Origin: Membranipora membranacea | Taxonomy: Eukaryota > Bryozoa > Gymnolaemata > Cheilostomatida > Membraniporidae | Reading direction: 5' to 3' | DNA length: 64,000 nt | NCBI GenBank assembly: GCA_914767715.1 | Contig: OU612071.1 | Location: 6,927,493-6,991,492, forward strand | Notes under the pieces: generated by a model | What the model saw: the letters and a program-made list of their open reading frames with translations, nothing else | Databases searched by the model: none | Told to the model about the DNA's origin: nothing | Made by a program: the position numbers and the translations under genes | Shown: positions 8,884 through 41,010 of the stretch, in pieces | Layout of the letters: each line of letters starts with the position of its first letter | Position numbering within the stretch: position 1 is the first letter of the stretch

Positions 8884-11336
8884 AGTTTGAAATGACAATA
8901 TTGACAAGTAAAATCAAAAGAATTGAATTGCTCTTAAAATAAATTTGCCAAATGGATTAAACAAAAGCGTAAAGACTATAAGATTTGATCCTGTGGCCTG
9001 CATTCGGAGTTGCTTGCCTATCCACTGGAAAGGAACTACTTAAATGTAGGTGATTTGGATCAAACTCGACCTAGAGATGGTGAGACTTGAGCGACGAATG
9101 GCTTTAACTGAGACTAGAATCAAACAAACAGAAGAAATTGACATCCATTGGTATGAATGCCCTTAAAATAGATTATTAATTTGAATGTCATTAGCTCAAA
9201 GCTATTTCTATCATTTGTACCTGACAAATAACCTTCATCACCACAAAAATAATTACACAATAAAGTAACATCATTTGCTTTTTTCGAAAAGAACTTCACA
9301 TTCACAGCATTAGTTGGATAAGACAATAGGATTACGGTTACCAACCCAAGTTGTGTGTCCCTTTCATGTTCTTTTGTTATGACCCTTTGAATAGAGTGTG
9401 ACCGACTGATTGTTTACATTTAATTTTAATTGCATTGTGTTAACCTGTGAACCCATTCCCTTTTCAATAAGCCAATATAGCAGTCCCAAATTGAAAATTG
9501 TTAATATCCAACTAATGAAACCCATGTAATGAATATTTCACAATTGAGCAGGGGCATAGCCGTCTATGAATTTCTCAAAAGCAGATGAGGAAAAAGTTTA
9601 TCAAACGAAGATTACATTTTATCCCCCGAAACTACATGTTTTAAAGTGTACAAAAAGCAACAGGATTTTATATTCCTGCCTTTGAATATATCAGAATAGT
9701 GCAGTGAACCTCATCAGCCAGGTTCAAATATGACGCACGGGACAAAACAAAGGCCCCTACCATCAATAAATTATTATTTGTAGAACCCAAAATGAACATG
9801 TTGATTTTATTCATCTTTGTTTTGGATTGAAGCAGATTGACACTTGTTTTTTTTTTTACAACACTGTCTTGTGCGTCAAAAATGATGCCTAGAAGTTCAG
9901 GATTGAAGTGATTGATGATGCTATTCAATAGATATCTTCAGGTTATATATTTTCCAAGGGTACAAATGTGAGGTTCAACGTCCCATGAATATGGAATGGG
10001 TCACAAGGGACAAAACACCATTATACCCCATTTGACTAGATTAAATCCCATGTAAAATAATTTTTTGTGCAGTATGCAAACATCAGACTTAATCCAGACA
10101 CAAAACATACTAAAAATAGTTTCTTTTCGGAATGATATGCAATATCAAATGGATAAAGGTTCAAACACTAGGCACAAAATTTGGAGGTGGAAAGTTACTA
10201 ATACTTTAATTGATTCTTGATCATAACTCCATAAATTTAGCAAATAACAGGTTAGAAATCCAGCACGTTGCATCATGTTCAGCAAAGGTTGAAGGCGGAT
10301 TTGGCCGTAAATCGTGGCTTACCCATTATGATGAGGTTTTCTTGTCACAAACCAAAATATTCTTCATTTCCCTGATTCGTTGAAATCAAAAGCATCCATT
10401 CCATAGTATCTCTATTTCAGACGAAACAATAATTCTATCTAAGTATCATCATATTACGTGAGTTTTATGGTCAAATCCATCACAACACTGAAACTGGTCT
10501 GTAAATTCACAAGTATACCTTTGACTAACGAAAAGAGGTTATTTATTTATTATACACATATTAAAAGTACATGGAACTTCAGTTGTGAATGTGCCACGTC
10601 TGAAAACCCTCTCAAAAAACTGCCATACCAGCATAATATACATAATATCGATATGTCACTGTATTGCCTAAAGAATGTAAGGTTTTGTATCATCAAAACT
10701 GATTATTCTTCTATGGCAAACACAACCTGTTATATGGCAGAACTCAAAAAAATTTGGAAAATAATTGCTACTGGTTACACACATTTAATTGATACAATAA
10801 TTTTTGAATTTAGGTTAATTATAGTGAATGTTCACAGATCGAGCGGCAATCCGAGTCATCCACTCTTTAGCAGTTACAAATTTAAAATACGCCTGGTCAA
10901 AAAAATGTATAAAACTGAGAAGCGTATGGGATGATATTTCAGTTTCTCTTTATGAGAAAAACCAACCCATATATCGATTATATATTCCATTTTATTCTTG
11001 TGCAGTATAAGTCCTTAGGACTTGTAACCAGAAAACAGAAATATCGACAAAATATGGTGTAAAATTGAAAGGACATGTAACATTACTGTACAATCCCTTA
11101 TGCTGTCATTTCTCCAATGATTGATAATCCAGAAATATGCATGAATGAATATTTTAGTGCAATGGTCAAACAAACACAACACAAGCTATCATGACTTGAT
11201 GCAGTATAACATATTACACAACATGTATTTGATACTATGAGCCAGAATATCGGACAATTCAATGCTATGTAATGAAATTGCAATTTCAATGCGATCCGGT
11301 TTTATGTATATATGTATATATATATTATTTTCTTAG
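8884..11336. other. No gene recognised
   Basis: AT-rich non-coding sequence. Short open frames here lack splice context and codon bias. This is either intergenic or an intron upstream of the first EGF exon. Confidence 0.45.
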
Positions 11337-30431
<19,095 letters not shown>

Positions 30432-31370
30432 ACAGGGCCGTAGTTTAGAAAAAATGGTAGGGGAGGCAAAAGTCTGAGGAATGTCTGAAGCGTCACCAGT
30501 AAGCTTCTCCCCGAGCAGTTTAAAGTGGAAATCAACCACAAATTATGAGTTATTCTTAAATGACAAGTTATATAACTCTTAATTGTATTTTTTTATTTTT
30601 CTTTGTGGTATTATATATAAATAATAAAATAAAACTAATAAGAAAAGCTCACTTCCGTTATAGCTATCCTCTCTGTTCTGATTGGTCAATTGAAAAAAGG
30701 CGGGAAAATCTTTGTTTACAATTACTAGCCCACGATTGAGGAAGTAGTTGTAATTATCTACAATCAGAGCATGATCCTAGAACTCCAGGGTTCCTAAGCT
30801 CTTTGCTATCCCATATCTAAGATGCACATTGTATAATTCAGCTTGGGAATATTGATTGCATCTGTTAATCCCACACATAATAATTGAAGAGAGAATTGAA
30901 CAAAGAGCTTAGTGGGAGTTCATTGTATTGATAATTGTTAAACAAACTAGTCCTAGTTCACTCATTGTAAAAGCAGGCAGGTTACATTCCCCGGTATAAG
31001 ACAGCTGTTTACTTGGGAGTAATAGACTCCATTGAATGACCAGTCATAGTTGGCCTAGCTGATTGATGTATGAGTTGATGTTGTAAATTCTAACTAACCA
31101 CAGCTGCTAACAAAAAAGGAAAGTAATGATCAAGCTGAGATACAAGATTTCCACCAAAAATTCAATCAACTTTCTCATTGCATAGATTGTTCAAGGAGTT
31201 GATCAACTGATTTGTAGCATATTTTCTCTTCAGGATTGTTTTCCCAATCAATGCTGTGCTTCTCTCAGACACAGACTTGGGTTGAGTAGGTAGAGGAGTT
31301 CTGCTAGTGGTGTATCATGGACTCCATGAAACAAAAAAACATGTAACTTTTTTCTGTAGAACAAACCGAC

Positions 31371-31603
31371 ATGCCACCACGGTGTTTTATATGCCGCGTT
31401 GTGCGTAGTCATCAGATTCCCCTCTTCACTTGTCCGGATATGGGTAGTGACCACACAGTGTGGTCACAAGCGCTGCCAAATTTCCAACATAAATTGAGTA
31501 CCAAACCGTTGATATGTGGGAGACATTTCCACCACGGTTCGGTTGTTGCTGTGAGGGCTGGCAGCCACATAAATTTTTTCTTTGCTTGCCAAAGCCCTGC
31601 CAA
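31371..31603 (+). CDS. THAP zinc-finger exon
   Basis: ATG then PPRCFIC, and about 45 residues later ICGRHF: the C-x2-C ... C-x2-H core of a THAP DNA-binding domain, which starts right after the initiator Met as usual. The end is ambiguous: a donor-like CAAGTGAAAG at 31603 would leave phase 2, but the next exon I recognise needs phase 1, so a small exon is missing from my model or this copy is broken. Confidence 0.62.
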
Positions 31604-32446
31604 GTGAAAGCATAGTTACGGAAGAGGTATGTATGTTTCTTGAATTCCTAACATTATTTATGATTATTACATCTCCAAGTGCTTTAGAACTGAGATGCCT
31701 TGAGAATCGAACTGATACCACCAAGAATGTTCTGCTGTAATCCTCGCTATTTACACTCGAATCTATGGATGCAAACAAAAAAGTACAAGGTGTATGTGCC
31801 CATCTTCTAAATCAGAAACGCAATTATGCTCACAGTACGATTTAGCCCGGTGCGATCTGGGTGGCTCTGGCAGGTGTCTTGATACTAAAAGACATATGGT
31901 TATATATTCTCTTCTCAGCCTACAAAACCTCCTGGGTGTATTGTAAGTAGCTGTGTTGTAATGTTCCAATAATGTTATAAGATCTTGAGGTGTGCCTCTA
32001 CTGGCTTTGTTTGAGCAGGGAGTTTGGGATGTAGGTCCCAAACTCCCTGGTTTGAGTGATACAGATATGTAAATGCCATGCTATCAAATCTTGGGAGTTG
32101 TTTTACCTGACCAAAAAGGTAAGCCAACTCCTATGATATCAGTGGCTGAAGAAGGGAGTTTGGGACAAGGGAATTTGTGGCATAAAGCAGTGGCACTGTG
32201 ATACTTGGTTTTTGTTCTGTAAACTCAGCTTGTTTTTGCTATGTTTTCCTCCTTGCAACTTTGTTGAGTTTCTTTTCCTCTTAGCAACTCGAGCTGTATG
32301 TGTGCTGTATTGGTTCCATATAAATAAATGAAGATGGGAGGTATGAAGTTCAAAATTGTATATCAAACAATCAATACTTTATAAAATACATAAACAGAAG
32401 CCTTCCCTGTATGCCAAAGAGAAGGCTTTGGTTTTTTAACGCTAAT

Positions 32447-32661
32447 TTATGATAATAATCTCCTGAGGTGATTCTTTGTGTAGGATAAAGCAGTATCCTG
32501 CGAGTTACTGATGGATCGTGGGGAAGACCATGAGTACTGCGCAGATCTACCTCTGCCACCAGTCTTTCCTCCCTCTACTTCAACACCAGCCTCTGTGTCA
32601 TCTATATCAAACTTGTTGTATGATTCAAGAACCACATTAGACTCCTGTGAGTTACATTTCA
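32447..32661 (-). CDS. Possible minus-strand terminal exon
   Basis: After a good minus-strand acceptor (TTTGTTTTTCAG) about 71 codons read KCNSQESNVVLESYN, an Asp/Glu-rich part, GGKTGGRGRS and a Ser-rich end, then TAA. No partner exon is found and the family is not recognised. It lies in an intron of the transposase gene. Confidence 0.22.
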
Positions 32662-33433
32662 CTGAAAAACAAACCTGTGATTTGTTATAAAAGCTAACAA
32701 CAAAATGTCAATGAATATAGCCTATTGGTTTGTATTGGGAACAGACTCGGGTCTATTGAGAAAATGACGGCTAATGCCTATTTAACAATGAATATATCGG
32801 TGGTCGGATTACAGTACAATAATATATATACAGTGTATTTCTATCTTGATATTGTGAGAATGTAATTTATTCTGTGTTTTTCAGCTTACAAGCCATCTGA
32901 TGCTGAGAGTGACGAGACGATGAGCAACAAATCTATACCATTAATGAATGAATTTGGAAACTCCACAGCCTATATTGTTTTCTATGATCAGTTACAGGAG
33001 CTGCTCATGCAAAGACGGTGTCCCGTGTGTGTGGGACCTATGGTGGCCACTCCACGAGAGGTTGGCTCAGCTTTGGTTGTGAGCTACCGCTGCCCCAGCT
33101 GTGGTGGCTCTAGTCATTGGGAAAGCCAACCTCGAGTGGGTGGCGGGTCTGGGAAATTTGCAGGCAACGTGCTGTCTGTTACCTGCACAGTTTTGAAGTG
33201 AGCAAAATCAACTTTGTGGTTTCTGATCGTACATTCCCAGCCAAACTAGATCATAATCTTCACCATACCTGGAATAACAAAAATAATACAAATTACTTAT
33301 TGTTTAGTTTCAGCTTTTCCTCTCTGAATTATTGTCCTGTTCTTGGTACCATGTATAGCAAAATCATCATACCTCATATATCAAAACTTTATTATCATGA
33401 TATTTCAGTGGCAGTACATATGGGGTTACAAAC

Positions 33434-35706
33434 GGGTAGGTACGAAAAACCGAACCACGAACTCACGAACTACGAACCCTCTAAAAACCGAACTCAGGAT
33501 TATCCTCTCCTGCTTAAATCAATTTGCTCAAAGTTTAAATTGTCAGTAGCCAATGAAATGTCATGTTTTTGATAAGTGACCAATAATATAACAGACATCA
33601 AACTTTGACTTTTAATAGAGCTCATTGCATCCTAACTAGGTGCACTAGCTCAAGGTCACTTGATGAAAAATTATGGAGAGCAAGATGGCACAGTTTGGTA
33701 CACACCAAGTAGATGTCATTGTCAAATTAGTCATCATGAATCCAAATGAACTTTTGCATTGGAGAGAGGAATGGTTTGACTATATATATATTCCTGCAAG
33801 TTGAGAATGATTGAAGTATGTGGAGCTACTACAGAAGGCTGTAATGGAGGACACACCACACTTATATATTAGAAATGGTCACAGTTTAGTAAATTGGAGC
33901 CCCTTTGACTCGTCACAGGAGGAGCAGAAGGCTGCCTCCTGAATCATCACCTCTCAACAGAGTTAACAAGTATGTACTATGGGTGTTGGCCTATCTTGAA
34001 ATATTGTTTTGAAAGTTCATGGCTGTTCTTTGGTTTCAAACAAAGCATGAGGGGGAAAGTAGGACCTCTAACAATAATATACATAAAAATTCTTCTATAA
34101 AAAATTGAGCTTATTTACTATATATATAACTATAACTGTTAAATGTTAGGTCTTACATACAGCATTTTGTGCCACTCTAAGAGATATCAGATCAGTGTTG
34201 CCTCTCTGAAATTTACATTAGCTTGATCAGGCTTCATCATCTATGAAATGATCCTACTAGTATGAAAGTGGTTAGGCAAATACTATATATTAACTGCATA
34301 TTCTGTAATAACTAACATAAGAAATCTTGTTTTTGTAGATATCCATGCGGGCCCTTACTCATTACAACCTCAGCTATTGATTTCTCTGACTCGTACCACA
34401 GAATACAAAATTATTTTGGTCCGATGGTCAGACTAACATGCTGTACTATAGCTGTGTACCGAAGTCAGGTTCAAGCTGTGGTGGCCCGGACTAAACTGAT
34501 AATGATAATATCCTAGTCTTCTGAAACGGCCTCGTGTAAAACAACTACATAGTAATTAAGCTGCAAGTTGGGTCAGGTATGTACCAAAATTAATTGGTGT
34601 ATTATTCATTTTATCCCAGTCGAGCATGATTGATAATGTAATGTGGTGTGAGCTTCACCAGTCACCATCTAGCCATAAAAAAAGCAAATAATATTAACCG
34701 GCAATGAAGAAACGGGGAGCTTGCCTCATGCTGCCCTAAAGCTATGAGTAGAGCGCAGTGAGCAAAAAGTGAGTTTTAGATTTTAACTGATAATATCATG
34801 ACATATGATATCAAACACTTCTCTTTGAATTTGAATGTGATATTTTCTGTTTTTTTAGTTACGCAGTACCAGAAGTCACAGCACAATCCTAGTGATAGCT
34901 GTTATGCAACAGTGATGGCTTGATAGTTAGCTTTCTGTCATTAACAACGTACATTGCCACTACGATTGGATAGGAACTGCTTTATGTCCCCGATGGTCTA
35001 CCATCACACGTGTATTCACAGCCATGAATGCTCACACTTCAGTATTAATCCACCTGAGCCATTACTATTCTCTCAGGCCTTTTTTTCTGCCTCTCATTTT
35101 GCCGCTGTTTCAGGCACCATAATATACAAATAAGTTCATTGAATACACGTGTAAACACCATCAACAGTCTCTTCTCTGAACCATTACCTTTATTTGAATG
35201 CGCATATAATATGTTATCTGATTGGATCACCTTATCACTCAAACAGTGCAATGATCACATAAACAGAGTATTTGCAAGCATCATTTAGTAAGTAAAAGCA
35301 TCACTGCGTGCATTTGTGCATAATCACTCAATTATCCAGGATCAGTCGCACCACCATGGTAATAATCACTAAGTTTGAACTTGGTGGCTCCCAGCTCTCC
35401 GGAACCTCTGTCTTAATCTGGAAATCGTTCAGGCCATGATCTAGCCCGGTGTCGGGGACAAACTCCCTGCTCCCCTCCCTGTTCCCTTCCCACTCTCCCT
35501 GCTCATATGTCCCAAACTCTCTGCTGGGATTGGAGTTGTCCTCTACCATTTGCCAAAGTGCAAGAGAGGATAACTGTTCATCAAAGTTTTGACTTTTTGT
35601 TACAAAGAACATCATTGGCCGAAATTATGTTATCAGACACATTGAAGGTTCGGTTTTTTAAAGGTTCGTAGCTTGTGAGTTCGTGGTTCGGTTTTTCGTA
35701 CCTACC
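33434..35706. mobile_element. Inserted 2.27 kb transposon with ~60 bp inverted ends and 10 bp target duplication
   Basis: Left end GGGTAGGTACGAAAAACCG and right end (reverse) GGTAGGTACGAAAAACCG continue as matching arms for about 59 bp with few differences, rich in CGAAC units. GGTTACAAAC is present on both sides (33424-33433 and 35707-35716). No transposase is visible inside; an open minus frame at 35328-35615 is the only candidate and is not recognised. The insertion lies inside an exon of the THAP-linked transposase. Confidence 0.92.
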
Positions 35707-38240
35707 GGTTACAAACAGCATTCTGAAATGCTTTGGCATCGCCAACATCAGTAGTGAGACTTTCTACAGGTTCCAAAGTCAGTTCGTGATTCCTTCAATT
35801 AACAGACTATATGAGGAGCAGGAGCAGGCCATACTGAGTGATATGAAGAGAAGAGGTAAACATTATTTGTTTTTTTTAAGGAGTGAGGTGCTGTGCTATC
35901 ATGTATACTAATTTATATATGATCATGATGATAATAGCCATGTTGTTGTTTCAGATAAGCCGGTGATTCTGACAGGAGATGGCAGATTCGACTCACCAGG
36001 GCATTCTTCCAGATACTGCCATTATCTGCTAATTGACTATGTAAGACATTCTACATTGAATATGAAAGTTATGATACAATGTTAGTCCATACCCTCATTA
36101 ACTTGAAAACCTCAGCGTAGTTCGATCACTGCGAAGAGCAAATGTATTCAGACAACGGCTACGTAGCCTTTTTCTTCATCTACAACAGCATAGATTGATT
36201 ATGAGAGTTAATTGTATTTTTTTTGCAGGAAACAGGAAAAGTATGTAAATCTGTGGTTGTACAGAGTGCAGTTGTAGGCAGCGCTGTCACGGCGGAAAAA
36301 GCTGGCTTCATACAGGGACTAGAGGAAGTACTGAACGAAGGAATAATCGTGGAGTGCATAGCCACAGATGGCCATACAGGTATTATATTCATTGCTAAAT
36401 GACAGGCTCTCATAAGTTGTAGGGAGGGACCTTTACACACCAGCGATGACTGTTAAAATCAAAATATTTTCCTACAGGAATAGCGAGTTATCTTAAGAAG
36501 GAACACAGTCTCATTAATCACCAGCTAGATGTGTGGCATGTCGCAAAGAATTTCATCAAGCGTCTGACAAATGAATGTACTACCAATGTAAGTATATTTC
36601 CATTTTATTGCCAGCCCTTCTCACCCAGTTCAGAGTTTTCTCCTCCTTGAACATGTACCTTGACAGGCAGACAACTCCAAAATACCTAGAAATAAAAGTA
36701 TAATTTCTTTCATCAGGAGAAGAAAAAACTACTGCCAAACACATTAAGAATCACCTATGGTACGTGGCATCACATTGTGGTGGGGACATACAGCTGCTGG
36801 TTGACATGTTCGACTCGGTCAAATTCCATTTGACCAACACTCATGATTTTGAAGGATGCTATGATACAATTGCTCGATGCCTACATGAACCATATGACAA
36901 GTAAGTCAACAAATAAGCAATAATGCAACTAAGAACATTGAACGTTGCCTCTTACCCCAATTCAATCCAATTCACTGTGTCAATTAGTCCTTACCATGGC
37001 TAGTCTACTTTGTCAGATGTAGTAGTCCTCAAGAAGCCATTTTAAATTAAAAATAAAATAATTATATTACAGGGAGGAGCAACAAGATAGACAATGGTTA
37101 CATAAGGGCAGCGAAGCACACAAAGTTCTTGTTAAAAATCTGGAGAGAGATGGCTTCACCAAATCTTTAAGAAAGCTGGAGAGATCAATCCATACAGGTA
37201 ACAAAGCACTAAACAGTACATCTTCGGTCGGCAGGATATATATTTGTGATCAAAGGCAAGCAGACAATCCCACAGCTCTATGTGCTTAAATTTGTCAATA
37301 ACCTGCTTTCTGGCATTTGACTCTCATACCTAGGAGTTTTAACATTTATGTTACACTTTGCTATATTCTCTACACAGGTTCTCTAGAGAATATAAATAGC
37401 GTGACAAACAAATACGCACCTAAGAGATTGGATTTTGAGCTCCCGTCGTTTCAGGGCAGAGTCAGATTAGCGGTGATGGATCACAATGAGAATGTCGGCA
37501 GACCAGCACTTCTAGGTGAGAGAACAATCCTATGAATTAAAAAGGATTGAAATCAAATAAGACTGCAGTGTATGTGCATGGCATCTGCCACCAAACATCA
37601 ATAAAATTTGAGTTCAATAAAAACACACATAGCATTCTTTCTTATTACTTCACTTTAGATGAGAACAATCAGGAAAAGGTAAAAGGATACTGGTCGAAAA
37701 TGTCGAAAGAGTGGAGGTGTGCTGCTAAGTATGCAAAGAAGACACAGGAGTTTAGGGACGTCGTAAAAGCAGCAGTACCACAAGCTTCAGTAGCGCCAAC
37801 TGTCAAAAAAAGACCAGTAGGTTGAATTCAAAATAATGAATCGTAGCTTTAATATTTTAGCCATGAACTTTTATCACAGTTCAACTTGGTGCAGCGCCAT
37901 CCCTATGGCCTAACAATACCCATTACATAATATGTATTCACAACTTTATTACAGGACACACAGAGCGCACACCCAACTAGAGTACCCAAACCCTCAAACC
38001 AGGAGTTGAAGGATCGACACATTACTAGGTTGACGAAAAAGTGAAGCCAGCCATCCATCATTCAGGAAACTAAATAGCAACAGCGTCTTTGCCTGTACAG
38101 TGCTGCGTTTGTATTGTTGACAGAAATATATTATAGAGAAGTACTCACCTCATTTTACTTTGTCTGTTGTTATAACCAGCAAGTAGATGTATGCACTGTT
38201 ATTGCATCCCAATAATTGTACTACGAACACTCTAGTCTAC

Positions 38241-39560
38241 TTTTTCTATCCTGTCATCATCACCTACAAACATACAATAGTAGAAAACACAGAGTAAATT
38301 GTAGTGAGATGATTTTACAACTAAATTACATGACACTACATTATAATTTGTGTCATATTACTATATGGTTTCAGACTATACCTAATACTGTTTCTTATAT
38401 AGTTACGTATTCTGTTTTTATGAGATAGGAAATTAAATAACTTCGGTCCAACTTTGACCGTAGTGTAAATATGTCACAAAATTGTTATTCTGATGCACAA
38501 TATTGGACAGACAAATTATTCAAAAAGCTTGTGGACAGAAGAGAGCATTTAACTTCCGATTAAAACTATTGATTTTCAGTTCACTACCCAAACAGCTTCA
38601 ATGTCAGTACCGATTACACAATCATCTTTGTAGTAGTGTGGTGGGAGCTCACAACACTCTCTAGGGCTGGCCAAAACTCAGATGGACCAGAGTTCTGGCT
38701 TTACTTGGTGGGGGAAAACTGATAAATAAATCAAAGAGTTACATGGATTACATCTCCTCAGGATATAAAGTGGGGTCTTTCAACTATAATGAACAATGCT
38801 TTTCAAAGCAAATAATCACTATCACATTGTAAGAGCCATCTGTGGATTGGTTTGGTTACACTTACATGCATAGTTGTGTTTTGTGGTTAAAGGTATTCTT
38901 CTCAATCTTGGAGATCAACAAGCGCACGTACAACGTCAGCAACGATATGTTGAAAGCATCTGTAATTCTCATCCGCACTCTGGTACCGCCTCCTGAGATG
39001 TTTTATTACACATAGTGGGATCGCTATCCTGTCGTCATCACCTACAAACATACAAGAGTAAAGCAATGAGTAAATTGCAGTGATAAGATGACATTTTACA
39101 ACTGAATTACATGGCACTACTATATAGTGACGTATTGTTTGAGTTAAGAAATTCTGTTTTTATGAGAAATGAAAATAAATAAATTGAGTCCAACTATGAC
39201 CGTATTGTAAATGTGTCACAAAATTGTTATTCTGATGCACAATATTGGACAGACAAATGATTCAAAAAGCTTGTGGACAGAAGAGAGCATTAAACTTCCG
39301 ATTTAAACTTTTAATTATCAGTTAACTACCCAAACAACTTCCATGTCTGTACTGATTACGATTAAACTATCATCTTTGTAGTAGAGTGGTGGGTCGGATT
39401 GTAAGAGCCATTTGTGGATGGTTTTGGTAACACTTACATGCATGGTTGCATTTTGTGATATTCTTCTTAATCTTGGAGATCAGCAAGCGGGCATACAACA
39501 TCAGTCAAATCTCCAGCAACGCTAGGTTGAAAGCCTCTGTAATTCTCATCCGCACTCTGG
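38241..39560. repeat. Tandem duplication with diverged copies
   Basis: Segments at 38241, 38428 and 38875 recur at 39026, 39168 and 39448 with the same order and roughly 85-90% identity by eye. The duplicated part includes the last coding portion of the P2X7-C-like gene. Confidence 0.8.
38902..39031 (-). pseudogene. Partial second copy of the P2X7-C-like 3' coding end
   Basis: Encodes AIPLCVIKHLRRRYQSADEN and a shortened tail, nearly the same as the C-terminus of 39467-40042, after an acceptor-like GACGACAG. The upstream half of the domain is missing. It might be an alternative last exon. Confidence 0.6.
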
Positions 39561-40042
39561 TAACGCCTCCTGAGATGTTTCACTACACATAGTGGGATCG
39601 CCCTTCTACAGCCCTTGCCCAGATGACCATGGACAAACACTACATAGTTCTGGTAGCCATGAAAACGATGATTCTCCGGAGTCATCCTTGAGAAAGCTAG
39701 CATGTCAGATCTTTTGTGCCAGAAATCTCTCTGAGCCTTTCTCCAAGCAAGTTTAATTGAGGAGTCAGTGATTGCATCATGGATCATTTCCAGCTGGAGA
39801 ATACATTTACTGGTAGAGTTAGGTTCAATAAGCTTTATGTCTCTTGAGCAATAGTGCACAATAGTAGCAGCATGATGAGGTAAGGATGTTTCTGATGAAG
39901 CAGCATAATTTCTATTATTATTATCCATCGGCTCGAGATCAGAGCAGTCACTATCTGCATAAAACTCTTCTTCTTGAGCCCTATCACCATCCAAAGAGCG
40001 TTTCCTTCTTGGCTCAAAGGCATATGGTACTGGTTCAGACAT
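39467..40042 (-). CDS. P2X7 C-terminal-like domain protein
   Basis: 191 aa from the ATG at 40042 (the open frame extends further up but the upstream part is not protein-like). The N-terminal 60 residues are acidic and Ser/Asn-rich with a basic RRKRS motif. From about residue 100 the sequence follows the P2RX7 intracellular C-terminal domain: W-x-x-A-x-R-D-F-W, then GHLGKGCRRAIPLCVVKHLR, and a tyrosine-glycine end (DENYRGFQ). Stand-alone proteins of this domain are common in cnidarians and other invertebrates. It lies convergent to the transposase and may be a passenger gene of the element; function unknown. Confidence 0.65.
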   Translation of the reverse strand: MSEPVPYAFEPRRKRSLDGDRAQEEEFYADSDCSDLEPMDNNNRNYAASSETSLPHHAATIVHYCSRDIKLIEPNSTSKCILQLEMIHDAITDSSIKLAWRKAQRDFWHKRSDMLAFSRMTPENHRFHGYQNYVVFVHGHLGKGCRRAIPLCVVKHLRRRYQSADENYRGFQPSVAGDLTDVVCPLADLQD

Positions 40043-40879
40043 ATTGTATTGAAGTTGGAGCAGTAGAGTATTTGAAATAGTCAGTGATTTATGGAGCAAT
40101 ACAAAAGCAGTTTCCACATGGACGATGGCTGATTTGAAAGGGAAGTGTATAATCTCAAAAAATCTAATTTTAAGATTTTCATGTTTTCTTTTTTGATAAA
40201 TAATCACTTTGAATTTTGGATAAATTTTAATGTGTGAGAAAATATAAATAATAATAACCCTGAAGAGATCTAAGTGAAATAATTAAGAACTCTATTAGTT
40301 TTTATTTGAGAGTCTTTGGGAGTTGTAGCTAATCTAGGTTTTTCTGTTTGTTTACTTCCCTTGGGGGCAGGTGTGATTTAGCCCCCCCATCAGTGATTAG
40401 AGTGGTGATTCATGGTGCATATAGTGGCTAGTTCACTACATATGTGTATAGAAGATCCTCAATGAGTTTCATTGACAAGAGAATTGTTGTTGAGTTCTAC
40501 TTTAAGGCATACAAAAAGTAACTGGAAATCCAAAAGGAGCTGATTCTGACATGGATTATTCAATTATTGTGTTTTTAGGCCATGTATTTAGCTTTCTAGG
40601 GGGGGGCAGAGCGCCCCTGCCTCCCTTAGAACTACGACCCTGAAAGACAACCAAGAGAAGGACTGCGGATAAATTGACTAACAAATCAATATGAAAGATT
40701 GGCTCATCTTTAATCCCTTTGATGACGTAGTATGTCTAATGATTTATTGCCTGAGTGCAGTTCAATGATATAAAATATTTGTGACAATTGACACATTAAA
40801 CTTCATGTCACCATTTTAATAACTTATTGCAGTTAATGGACACTTCCAATGATTTTTTTTTCAGACTTTGATATAATCA

Positions 40880-41010
40880 CTAATTTTTAATATATTTTTA
40901 TTAATATACTATTATATAAATAATACATAATAATATTAGTATATTATTAATAATATAATACTATATTAATATATTATTAAAATTAATTATAATAATATAT
41001 TATTAATCAC
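40880..41010. repeat. AT-only low-complexity tract
   Basis: About 130 bp of TATTAATAATATA-type sequence. Confidence 0.85.

Larger units (their letters stand above)
31371..38044 (+). pseudogene. THAP-linked DDE transposase gene (Kolobok-like), interrupted
   Basis: Exons read after the THAP exon: 32885-33197, 33409-33433 plus 35717-35855 (one exon split by an inserted element), 35955-36040, 36229-36379, 36478-36587, 36717-36900, 37073-37197, 37378-37515, 37659-37816, 37955-38044 (TGA). The second exon has two CxxC pairs (CPVC, CPSC) as a zinc ribbon. Catalytic residues: Asp in TGDGRFDSPGHSSRYC, Asp in IATDGHTG, and Glu in GSLENINSVTNKYAP; DVWHVAKNF lies between. This layout with THAP fits Kolobok-type transposases (assignment tentative). 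The 36587/36717 junction is out of phase, a second sign of decay. The C-terminus is basic. Confidence 0.78.
30433..40642. mobile_element. Large transposon block with inverted CAGGG(C/T)CGTAGTT ends
   Basis: The left end at 30433 reads CAGGGCCGTAGTTTA; the right end at 40642 reads, in reverse, CAGGGTCGTAGTTCTA. Weaker inverted similarity follows further in (TTAAAGTRGAA-type motif near 30520 and 40500). Between them lie a THAP-linked transposase gene (plus) and a P2X7-C-like gene (minus). The 8 bp flanks (TGCATAGA and AAAGACAA) do not match, so the two ends may belong to different copies, or the target duplication has decayed. Confidence 0.5.

Noticed and set aside
30433-40642. hAT transposon on the basis of CAGGG..CGTAG ends
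   Set aside because: No 8 bp target duplication is found and the transposase inside has THAP and a D-D-E layout unlike hAT.
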